Positions 1 to 6,578 of a DNA stretch of 6,745 nucleotides are shown piece after piece. The stretch's first letter is position 1, and the number at the start of each line of letters is the position of its first letter. The notes under the pieces are model-generated. The model saw only the letters and a program-made list of their open reading frames with translations. It was not told where the DNA came from and made no database searches. This DNA is from Desulfuromonadales bacterium. Its GTDB lineage: Bacteria > Desulfobacterota > Desulfuromonadia > Desulfuromonadales > BM103. The stretch covers positions 1 to 6,745 of the forward strand of contig DAOVNV010000136.1 of the NCBI GenBank assembly GCA_030630015.1, read 5' to 3'. A program made the translations under genes and the position numbers.

Positions 1-447
1 ACTCCACCCAGCAAGGACAATTCCGTAAACACCCAGTCCGGCAAACGCCAAGATATAAAGGATGCCGATATTCAGGTCCGTGATCTGCTGCGGCACAGCG
101 AAACCGCCGATCGTGACATCCGGTCCGAAAGGTATGACGGCAACGGTAATAAACGCCGGGACCAGGATCATCATCGGAGCCAGGAGAAATGGGACCACAT
201 TGGCTTTAGTCGGAATGATGTCTTCCTTGAAGAACAGCTTCACACCATCGGCAATCGGTTGCAGCAGGCCATGCCAGCCGGTGCGCATCGGGCCGAGTCG
301 GGTCTGCATGTGGCCGATGATCTTGCGCTCACACCAGGTGGCATAAGCGACGATCAAGATAACCACGACAAAGACGACGATCAGCTTCAGCACCATCATC
401 CCGAGAAAAAGTGGCATATTGTTAGATAAGCTCAGCATTTCCGTCAT
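1..447 (-). CDS. nuoH: NADH-quinone oxidoreductase subunit H (NuoH), N-terminal part, cut by window edge
   Basis: NuoH is the complex I membrane subunit (mitochondrial ND1) that forms much of the quinone access chamber at the junction of the hydrophilic and membrane arms. The first 149 codons are present and open; the family is usually about 330-350 residues, so over half lies beyond the left edge. Visible are a first membrane helix (about residues 13-38), the conserved loop with ERK (40-42), RLGP (50-53) and GLLQPIADGVKLFFKED (60-76), then hydrophobic segments at about 85-106 and 128-147. This ERK / R-GP / LLQPxADxxKL pattern is diagnostic. The ATG at 447 is preferred over a second ATG three codons later because GAGGG ends 5 nt before it. 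It follows nuoG by 82 nt, the widest spacer here. Nothing suggests disruption. Confidence 0.96.
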   Translation of the reverse strand, partial: MTEMLSLSNNMPLFLGMMVLKLIVVFVVVILIVAYATWCERKIIGHMQTRLGPMRTGWHGLLQPIADGVKLFFKEDIIPTKANVVPFLLAPMMILVPAFITVAVIPFGPDVTIGGFAVPQQITDLNIGILYILAFAGLGVYGIVLAGWS

Positions 448-452
448 GACAA

Positions 453-461
453 CCCTCTTCC
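453..461 (-). promoter_or_regulatory. Ribosome binding site of nuoH
   Basis: Read on the minus strand this is GGAAGAGGG, followed by 5 nt (TTGTC) and the nuoH ATG. It selects the first of two nearby in-frame ATG codons. Confidence 0.75.
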
Positions 462-483
462 TCGTTCCTTATTGTCCGTTTAA

Positions 484-499
484 GCCCGTCAGTCCGGGC
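484..499 (-). other. Short GC-rich hairpin in the nuoG-nuoH spacer
   Basis: Arms GCCCG and CGGGC (5 bp, all G/C) flank a 6-nt loop. On the transcript it lies between the nuoG stop and the nuoH ribosome binding site. No U-tract follows (the next bases read TTAAAC), so an intrinsic terminator is unlikely. An intercistronic stabilising or processing element is possible, but the stem is short enough to be chance. Confidence 0.35.
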
Positions 500-507
500 C
501 AAATTCT

Positions 508-519
508 ATCGTATACGAT
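508..519. repeat. Perfect 12-bp palindrome ATCGTATACGAT between nuoG and nuoH
   Basis: The sequence equals its own reverse complement over 12 bases and starts 11 nt after the nuoG stop codon on the transcribed strand. As DNA it could be a dimeric protein site. As RNA it is a poor hairpin because there is no loop. With the neighbouring GC hairpin it makes this spacer the only one with two symmetric elements. No function can be assigned. Confidence 0.4.
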
Positions 520-529
520 CCGCCGTTAA

Positions 530-3010
530 CTACTTGCTGATCGTAACAGGGATAACCGTTTCACCTTTGTACATACGGTTAACCCCGGATTCCTTAAAAT
601 GATATGGTGCAAACAGAACCCCATTGGGCATCCTGATATCAACCTTGGCCTTGAGCTTCAGCTCTACGCCGTTGCCCTTCACCTTGACCAAATCTCCTTC
701 TTTGATACCCAGAGTTGCGGCATCATCCCTGCTCAATTCAACAAATGCCTCGGGTACGACAGCGAGAGGACCTTTTGCATGAGTTGACGTGGTGCCGCTG
801 TGATGCAGGGCACTGCCGGTTACCAGTCGATACTCGCCCTCAACCAGAGGAGCCGCAGTAACCTCACCCAGCTTGCGCGCGGCAGGCTGCAGAGTCTCAC
901 CACCCCAGACAACACCCTGGGGTCCGATCTCGTTAAAGTTGATTTCCGCATAGGCAGGGGTGTCCTTGCCGATTTCCGCAAAGATCGCCGCCGGACCGGT
1001 GAAGGCCAGGCTGCCGCCCAACTTGGCATCCAGCATGCTGAAGATTGCTCCGTCTGTTTTGGCTTCGCCTGGGCTGGGTACTCCGGCGCGCACTCTCTGG
1101 ATACGGCGCTCAGCATTCGTAAAAGTGCCTTCCTTTTCTGCGAATGAAGCTGCAGGCAGTACAACATCTGCTTTGGCTGCAGTACTCGACAGGAAAATAT
1201 CCTGCACCACCAGGAAAGGAACCTGGTCGAGAGCCTTTTCGATCCTGTCCCGGTCGGGATAGGAAACCACCGGATCTTCACCAACCACGTAAAGTGCATC
1301 CAGTTTGCCGCTGGCAGCAGCATCCAGCATGGCCTGGGCGCCGAGTCCATCAGCGGCCGGCAGAATACCGAGATCGATTGCACCCTGGCTGTTGGCTTTC
1401 TCACCGCACAGGTAGATGCCGCTGCCTTCGCGACCGGGGATACCGGCCAGCAGGGCGAGATTAGCCGCAGCAACAGCCAGTTCCTTACTCAGGGCGGTGT
1501 AGGGCAAGCCGTAGGCGAGCATGATCGCTGCCCGCTCAGCGCCGGCCAGTTGACGGGCCGCATCGCGTAAAGCGTCTGCATCGACACCCGTTCTGGCAGC
1601 AACCTTGTCAGGGGTGAAATCAGCCAGAGCCTGCTTGAGTGGCTTAACACCCTCGACGCCATCAGTCTTGGCCAACCCTTCCTCGAGCATAATCTGGGAC
1701 AGTCCGTTCAGAACATCCAGTTCGAGACCTGGACCGGACAGCAGAGTCTTGGCCCGGGGCAGCTTGCTCAGTTTGCCGCGCTTATCAGCCACAACCAGCA
1801 GTTGTGCATTGTTGCGGCGAATGGCCTGATTGATCACCATGCCGACCACGGGGTGGGTATCATAGAAATCGTTGCGGATCGCCAGAACCACGTCGCTGTT
1901 CTCGATCTGCGGGAAGGTTGCCGTGGAAGCCTTGACGCCCAGAGTCTCAAACAAACCCTCTGTGACCCCCTTGTAGCATTCGCCGCCGGAATGGTCGAGG
2001 CTGCCGGTGCCAATGGTTTTGGCAAGGTTCTTCAGCAGGAAAAGCTCTTCGTTGGTCAAGCGGGCTCCGGAGAGGACGCCGACGCCCTTTCCTTCCTGCG
2101 CTTTCACAAACCCGTCGGCAACAGCCTGCAATGCTTCGTCCCACTCAACCTCGACCAACTGGTCATTTTTGCGTACCAGCGGTTTGGTCAAGCGGTCTTC
2201 ACTGTTGACATAAGAATATCCGAAGCGGCCGCGGACACAGAGGTTGCCGTCGTTGACACCGATCTTGTCATTGAAGCGGATCGTTTCAATCTTCTTGTCC
2301 AGCAGACCAAGGGTCACAGTGCAGCCATTGCCGCAGTAGCCGCAAACCGTATCGACCTCTTTGAGTTGCCAAGGACGCGCCTTGAACTTGAAAGGTCGCG
2401 GCAGCAGGGCGCCCACCGGGCACATCGACACACATTGGCCGCAGAATTCACAGTTCAGACCACGATCGAAAGCGGTCGCAATCTTGGTTTCAAAACCACG
2501 GTTGATGAATGAGTAAGAACCGTAACCGACCACCTCATCACAGACGCGCACACACTTGCCGCACAGCACACAGCGGTTCATGTTGCGCTCTATAAGAGGG
2601 TTGACCTCGTCAGTAGGCAGATCAAACTTCTCACCCTTGAAGCGGTTGGTAACAACCTCATATTCGTAGGTCAGGTCCTGCAGGTCGCATTCGCCGGCCT
2701 TGTCGCAAACCGGGCACTCAACCACGTGATTGACCAGCAGGAACTCGAGAACCGTCTTGCGGACCTTGACGATTTCCTCGGAAGTGGTTGTAACGACCAT
2801 TCCCTCGGTTACCGGCGTGGTACAGGAGGGAATCAGGCGGCCCTTCATCTGCTCAACTTCGACCAGGCAGATGCGGCAGGCGCCGTAAGGCAACAATTTC
2901 TTGGCGTAGCAGAGCACCGGAATATGAATTCCATTATCCTTAGCTGCCTCGTAAATGGTGGCAGTCTTGGGAACCGTAATCTGCTTGCCGTCAATCGTCA
3001 GGTTAACCAT
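530..3010 (-). CDS. nuoG: NADH-quinone oxidoreductase subunit G (NuoG), formate-dehydrogenase/hydrogenase-like form
   Basis: NuoG is the large Fe-S subunit of the complex I NADH arm, passing electrons from NuoF toward the quinone side. It has 826 residues. In order: a [2Fe-2S] ferredoxin domain with C34, C45, C48 and C63 (N1b); a His-Cys3 cluster with H95, C99, C102 and C108 (N5); two complete CxxCxxCxxxC motifs (C147/150/153/157 and C187/190/193/197); a CxxCxxxC plus distal Cys motif (C223, C226, C230, C258; N7-type); a molybdopterin-oxidoreductase-like domain to about 650; and a dinucleotide-binding-like C-terminal domain from about 727. Standard NuoG has only one cluster (N4) where this protein has two motifs. 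Stretches such as HPVVG (386-390) and VVLPAASFAEKEGTFTN (616-632) resemble formate dehydrogenase alpha subunits. Position in the operon and lack of key active-site residues argue for NuoG rather than a true formate dehydrogenase. The ATG start has GAGGA 4 nt upstream and leads directly into the ferredoxin fold. It lies 33 nt after nuoF. Confidence 0.94.
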   Translation of the reverse strand: MVNLTIDGKQITVPKTATIYEAAKDNGIHIPVLCYAKKLLPYGACRICLVEVEQMKGRLIPSCTTPVTEGMVVTTTSEEIVKVRKTVLEFLLVNHVVECPVCDKAGECDLQDLTYEYEVVTNRFKGEKFDLPTDEVNPLIERNMNRCVLCGKCVRVCDEVVGYGSYSFINRGFETKIATAFDRGLNCEFCGQCVSMCPVGALLPRPFKFKARPWQLKEVDTVCGYCGNGCTVTLGLLDKKIETIRFNDKIGVNDGNLCVRGRFGYSYVNSEDRLTKPLVRKNDQLVEVEWDEALQAVADGFVKAQEGKGVGVLSGARLTNEELFLLKNLAKTIGTGSLDHSGGECYKGVTEGLFETLGVKASTATFPQIENSDVVLAIRNDFYDTHPVVGMVINQAIRRNNAQLLVVADKRGKLSKLPRAKTLLSGPGLELDVLNGLSQIMLEEGLAKTDGVEGVKPLKQALADFTPDKVAARTGVDADALRDAARQLAGAERAAIMLAYGLPYTALSKELAVAAANLALLAGIPGREGSGIYLCGEKANSQGAIDLGILPAADGLGAQAMLDAAASGKLDALYVVGEDPVVSYPDRDRIEKALDQVPFLVVQDIFLSSTAAKADVVLPAASFAEKEGTFTNAERRIQRVRAGVPSPGEAKTDGAIFSMLDAKLGGSLAFTGPAAIFAEIGKDTPAYAEINFNEIGPQGVVWGGETLQPAARKLGEVTAAPLVEGEYRLVTGSALHHSGTTSTHAKGPLAVVPEAFVELSRDDAATLGIKEGDLVKVKGNGVELKLKAKVDIRMPNGVLFAPYHFKESGVNRMYKGETVIPVTISK

Positions 3011-3043
3011 CGTGTCCTCGTTATCGTGTCAGCTGAAAATCGT

Positions 3044-4825
3044 CTATTCGATCGCCATAAAGCGGCAGGCATCGTAGCAGGAAGTACATTCCGTACACTT
3101 TTCGCGGTCAATCACGGCAACCTGACCTTTTTCCCAGGCGATGCAGTCCACCGGGCAAACCTTCGGGCATATGCCGCACTTCTTGCACTTGTCCTCGATG
3201 ACCCTGAAATGGAGCAGCGGCTTGCAGGCGTGGGAAGGGCACTCCTTGTCCTTGATGTGCGCCTCGTATTCATGCCGGAAGTAGCGCAGGGTCGACAGGA
3301 CCGGGTTGGGTGCTGTCTGGCCAAGCCCGCACAGAGAGCTCTTCTTGATATCAATCGCCATATCTTGAAGCAGTTCGAGATCACCCTCTTGACCTTCTCC
3401 TGCACAAATGCGCTCAAGAATTTCAAGCATGATCTTCAAGCCGATGCGGCAAGGGATGCATTTACCGCAGGATTCAATGCGGGTAAAGTTCAGGAAGAAA
3501 CGGGCGATGTCGACCATGCAGGTTGTTTCATCCATGACCACCAGGCCGCCCGAACCCATCATGGCGCCAGCCTTGATCAGCGAGTCGTAATCGACTTCAG
3601 CATCCAGCCCTTCGGCCGGCAGACAACCGCCGGACGGGCCACCAGCCTGAACCGCCTTGAACTTGCGGTTGTTGTGGATGCCGCCACAGACATCGTAGAT
3701 AACTTCCTTTATGGTGGTGCCGGCAGGAACTTCAACCAGACCGGTATGCTTGACTTTGCCGGTCAGGGCAAAGATCTTGGTACCCTTGGTGCCTTCGGTG
3801 CCGATTGAGTTGAACCAGTCCGCACCGTTGTAGAAAATATAGGAAACGTTGGCGAAGGTCTCGACGTTGTTGATGTTGGTCGGCTTGGTCCACAGACCAC
3901 GCACCGCCGGGAAGGGTGGACGGGGACGGGACATGCCGCGTTCGCCCTCGATGGACGCCATCAGGGCGGTTTCCTCGCCACAGACAAAAGCGCCGGCACC
4001 GGCCTTGATGCGCATGTTGAACTTGAAACCGAGGCCCATGCAGTTCTCGCCGATAATCCCCTTTTCCTGGCAGGTGTCAATCGCCAGTTGCAGGCGCTTG
4101 ATCGCCAGCGGGTACTCGGCACGGCAGTAAACATAACCGAAGTCGCAACCGATCGCGTAGGCGGCAATCATCATGCCTTCGATGACGCCGTAGGGGTCGC
4201 CTTCGAGAACCGAGCGGTCCATGAAGGCCCCAGGGTCACCCTCGTCAGCGTTGCAGATCAGGTACTTGTGGTCACCGGGTGTCGCCTTGCAGAAAGACCA
4301 CTTGACGCCAGTCGGGAAACCACCGCCACCACGGCCACGCAGACCGGACCGCTTGACTTCCTCGATGACCTCTTCCGGCTTCATGGTCACGGCCTTCTTG
4401 ATGCCGAGAAAGCCCTTGTTAGCAATGAAGTCATCCAAGCTCTCGGCGTCGATGGTGCCGCAGCGGGAGAAGATGATGCGCTGCTGATTCTCCAGGAACT
4501 TGTTATAGTAAGGACCAGCAACCTTTTTCGGCACCGGCTCGTTGCCGAGCATATGCTGTTCGACAATCTGCTCGACCAGCTCAGGTGTCACGAAGTCATA
4601 AGTGACCGGGTCCTGGCCAGGCATCACGATGTCAACCAGCACGTCGTTGGCACACAAACCACGGCAACCGGTTTTCTTGATATCGCAGTGACTGCCAACT
4701 TTTGCAGCGACACCCTGCTTTTCAAACTCGGCTTCGAACGCGTCAATAACGCTCTGTGCGCCCGAAGCGTAGCCGCCGGTACCGGTACAGATCAATACTT
4801 GGATATTTTCTGCTGTTTCGGCCAT
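3044..4825 (-). CDS. nuoF: NADH-quinone oxidoreductase subunit F (NuoF), extended form with extra N- and C-terminal Fe-S domains
   Basis: NuoF oxidises NADH: it binds NADH and FMN and hands electrons to the [4Fe-4S] cluster N3. It has 593 residues from the ATG chosen here, against about 445 in E. coli. In order: an N-terminal thioredoxin-like [2Fe-2S]-type domain (about 1-95; C13, C47, C54, C58); the FMN/NADH core with the glycine-rich GRGGGGFPTGVKW (164-176), CNADEGDPGAFMDR (191-204) and AGAGAFVCGEETAL (275-288); the N3 motif CGKCIPC (C453, C456, C459) with distal C499; and a C-terminal ferredoxin domain with C547/550/553/557 and C577/580/583/587. This layout matches HndC/HydB hydrogenase subunits and NAD-linked formate dehydrogenase beta subunits. 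The operon position identifies it as NuoF. An in-frame TTG five codons upstream (4838-4840) would overlap the nuoE stop, and the Shine-Dalgarno favours ATG at 4825. It lies 11 nt after nuoE, so translational coupling is plausible. Confidence 0.95.
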   Translation of the reverse strand: MAETAENIQVLICTGTGGYASGAQSVIDAFEAEFEKQGVAAKVGSHCDIKKTGCRGLCANDVLVDIVMPGQDPVTYDFVTPELVEQIVEQHMLGNEPVPKKVAGPYYNKFLENQQRIIFSRCGTIDAESLDDFIANKGFLGIKKAVTMKPEEVIEEVKRSGLRGRGGGGFPTGVKWSFCKATPGDHKYLICNADEGDPGAFMDRSVLEGDPYGVIEGMMIAAYAIGCDFGYVYCRAEYPLAIKRLQLAIDTCQEKGIIGENCMGLGFKFNMRIKAGAGAFVCGEETALMASIEGERGMSRPRPPFPAVRGLWTKPTNINNVETFANVSYIFYNGADWFNSIGTEGTKGTKIFALTGKVKHTGLVEVPAGTTIKEVIYDVCGGIHNNRKFKAVQAGGPSGGCLPAEGLDAEVDYDSLIKAGAMMGSGGLVVMDETTCMVDIARFFLNFTRIESCGKCIPCRIGLKIMLEILERICAGEGQEGDLELLQDMAIDIKKSSLCGLGQTAPNPVLSTLRYFRHEYEAHIKDKECPSHACKPLLHFRVIEDKCKKCGICPKVCPVDCIAWEKGQVAVIDREKCTECTSCYDACRFMAIE

Positions 4826-4829
4826 AGAA

Positions 4830-4834
4830 CCCTC
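4830..4834 (-). promoter_or_regulatory. Ribosome binding site of nuoF (decides the start)
   Basis: GAGGG on the minus strand, 4 nt before ATG at 4825. It lies in the 11-nt nuoE-nuoF spacer. It would fall inside the coding sequence if the upstream TTG were used, which supports the shorter 593-residue protein. Confidence 0.75.
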
Positions 4835-4836
4835 GG

Positions 4837-5337
4837 TCAATCCATATTCTTGTATTTGTCAATGACTTCGTCAGTCTTCTGAACGGTCAGCGAACCGTAA
4901 GTGCCCTCATTAACCATGATAACCGGCGCCATACCGCAGGCCCCGATACAGGCCACATGCTCGACAGTAAACTTGAGATCTTCCGTGGTCTCTGCATGCC
5001 CGATACCCAGCCGATTTTCAATCGTGTCGCCAATCCGGACGGCACCCTTGACATGACAAGCGGTTCCCATGCAGACACGGATGATGTACTTGCCGCGCGG
5101 TTTCATGTGGAACTGGGAGTAGAAAGTCAACACGCCGTAAATCTGGCTGGTATAGATGTTCAAACGTTCCGCAGTCAAATGGACGGTCGGCTCGGGGATA
5201 TAGCCGTAGAACTCCTGGATGCCCTGTAGAACAGGCATCAGGGAACCGGGCATATCAATATACTTATCGATGACCTCGTTCGCTCCGGTCAGGTCGATTT
5301 CTTCTTCTTGAACTTGGGTTTCGACAGCCTCACTCAT
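4837..5337 (-). CDS. nuoE: NADH-quinone oxidoreductase subunit E (NuoE, 24 kDa-type)
   Basis: NuoE is the thioredoxin-like [2Fe-2S] subunit of the complex I NADH arm and pairs with NuoF. Its cluster N1a sits off the main electron path next to the FMN. It has 166 residues, normal for the family. The four ligands are C89 and C94 (CMGTAC) and C130 and C134 (CIGACGMAP), the classic Cx4C...Cx3C pattern. Before them comes the helical region with the conserved LQGIQEFYGYIP (37-48) and IYGVLTFYSQF (66-76). The first ~20 residues are acidic and poorly conserved in character. The ATG start has a strong GAGGAG 6 nt upstream, inside the 18-nt spacer after nuoD. The same fold occurs in HndA/HydC hydrogenase and formate dehydrogenase gamma subunits; the neighbours settle it as NuoE. 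Confidence 0.96.
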   Translation of the reverse strand: MSEAVETQVQEEEIDLTGANEVIDKYIDMPGSLMPVLQGIQEFYGYIPEPTVHLTAERLNIYTSQIYGVLTFYSQFHMKPRGKYIIRVCMGTACHVKGAVRIGDTIENRLGIGHAETTEDLKFTVEHVACIGACGMAPVIMVNEGTYGSLTVQKTDEVIDKYKNMD

Positions 5338-5355
5338 AGCTGGCTCCTCAAAAGG

Positions 5356-6534
5356 TTAGCGGTCGATCTCGCCCAGAACGATATCGAGGGTTCCGATGAC
5401 AGCCACAACATCGGCGATCAGCGAACCTTCACACATTTTAGGCAGGGCCTGCAGGTTGACGAATGAGGCCGAACGAATCTTCATGCGATAAGGGCAGGAC
5501 GAGCCGTCGGAATTGAGATAGAAGCCGACCTCCCCTTTGGGGTTTTCAACACCGACATAGATCTCACCTTCCTCAGGCTGGAAGCCTTCGGTGACGATCT
5601 TGAAGTGATGGATCAGACCCTCGATGGTATTGACGACATCCTGTTTGGGCGGCAGGCAGATCTTGGGAGCATCAGCCAGAACCGGGCCGGGCTTGAGCTT
5701 GTCGAGAGCCTGGTAGATAATCTTGCAGGATTCATGCATTTCCTTGATACGTGCATGGTAGCGGGCCCAGGTGTCGCAGCCGTCTTCGACGATAACATTA
5801 AAGTCGTAGTTCTCGTAGCCGCTGTAGGGCTGGTCGCGGCGCAGGTCCCAGTTAACACCGGAACTACGCAAGGCCGGCCCGGTCACGCCGAGATCGATAG
5901 CGTCCTCAGCACTGATCACACCGACATCCTGGATCCGCTTCTGCCAGATGATGTTGCCGGTCAGCAGACCTTCATAGGTCGCGATGTGCTTGGGCATTTC
6001 ATCAATGAAGTCACGGATATCCTTCTCGATGCCGTCCGGCAGGTCGGCGGACAGACCGCCGACGCGGAAGTAATTCGAGGTCATGCGCGCGCCGGAGATC
6101 TTCTCGTAGATGTCCATGATGTGCTCGCGCTCACGAAAGCAGTAGATGAACACCGTCATGGCGCCGATATCGAGAGCATGACAGGCCAGCCAGACCAAGT
6201 GACTCTTGATACGGGTCAATTCTGCCAGGAGGACGCGGACAACCTGGGCCCTTTCGGGGATCGCATCGGTCAGGCCGAGCAGTTTTTCAACCGCCAGCAC
6301 ATAGCCAAGGTTGTTGTGCATGGGGGCCAGGTAGTCGAGCCGGTCCGTCAGGGGCAGGATCTGGTGATAGGTGCGATGCTCCGACAGCTTCTCGATACCA
6401 CGGTGGAGAAAGCCGACATGCGGAGTGGCCTTAACCACGCGCTCACCGTCCAGCTCCAGGATCAACTGCAACACCCCATGTGTCGAGGGATGCTGAGGCC
6501 CCATGTTAATAGTCATGGTTTCAACGTTTGCCAT
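5356..6534 (-). CDS. nuoD: NADH-quinone oxidoreductase subunit D (NuoD, 49 kDa-type)
   Basis: NuoD is the 49-kDa subunit, related to [NiFe]-hydrogenase large subunits, and together with NuoB it forms the quinone reduction site. It has 392 residues, typical of stand-alone NuoD. Seen are GPQHPSTHG (12-20), which includes the quinone-site histidine loop; GFLHRGIEKL (41-50); a tyrosine in RLDYL (Y68) that corresponds by context to the quinone-head-group tyrosine; VEKLLG (82-87); and the conserved C-terminal end GTLDIVLGEIDR. The paired CxxC nickel ligands of hydrogenases are absent, as expected for complex I. The ATG start has GAGG 7 nt upstream. It is not fused to nuoC: a TGA and a 44-nt spacer separate them. 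It begins the quinone-side part of the window and is 18 nt ahead of nuoE. Confidence 0.97.
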   Translation of the reverse strand: MANVETMTINMGPQHPSTHGVLQLILELDGERVVKATPHVGFLHRGIEKLSEHRTYHQILPLTDRLDYLAPMHNNLGYVLAVEKLLGLTDAIPERAQVVRVLLAELTRIKSHLVWLACHALDIGAMTVFIYCFREREHIMDIYEKISGARMTSNYFRVGGLSADLPDGIEKDIRDFIDEMPKHIATYEGLLTGNIIWQKRIQDVGVISAEDAIDLGVTGPALRSSGVNWDLRRDQPYSGYENYDFNVIVEDGCDTWARYHARIKEMHESCKIIYQALDKLKPGPVLADAPKICLPPKQDVVNTIEGLIHHFKIVTEGFQPEEGEIYVGVENPKGEVGFYLNSDGSSCPYRMKIRSASFVNLQALPKMCEGSLIADVVAVIGTLDIVLGEIDR

Positions 6535-6553
6535 TTGTCTGCCTCGTCTATGA

Positions 6554-6567
6554 AAAGGTAAACCTTT
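6554..6567. repeat. Small inverted repeat in the nuoC-nuoD spacer
   Basis: AAAGGT and ACCTTT are separated by AA. The stem is A/T-rich and the loop tight, so as RNA it would be weak. It sits just upstream of the nuoD ribosome binding site. It may be chance. Confidence 0.25.
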
Positions 6568-6578
6568 AATTCCTGTAA

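Noticed and set aside
62..346. Plus-strand open frame (94 codons) at the left edge
   Set aside because: It is antisense to the diagnostic NuoH loop and first helices.
484..499. Intrinsic terminator between nuoG and nuoH
   Set aside because: The stem is only 5 bp, no U-tract follows, and the next gene belongs to the same complex with its own ribosome binding site.
1802..2512. Plus-strand open frame (236 codons) antisense to the nuoG cluster region
   Set aside because: It lies opposite the Fe-S cysteine motifs of nuoG; no independent coding evidence.
530..3010. Annotation as formate dehydrogenase alpha subunit or [FeFe]-hydrogenase
   Set aside because: Its place between nuoF and nuoH, the changed His and Arg positions of the formate site, and the absence of an H-cluster domain favour NuoG, despite the family resemblance.
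2726..3808. Long plus-strand open frame (360 codons) antisense to nuoG and nuoF
   Set aside because: It runs across the nuoF-nuoG junction opposite two strongly recognisable genes, shows no family motif, and has the shape of a codon-bias shadow.
4088..4882. Plus-strand open frame (264 codons) antisense to nuoF and the end of nuoE
   Set aside because: Shadow of conserved minus-strand genes with no motif of its own.
5605..6561. Plus-strand open frame (318 codons) antisense to nuoD
   Set aside because: It mirrors the nuoD codons and has no recognisable domain; nuoD on the other strand is conserved throughout.
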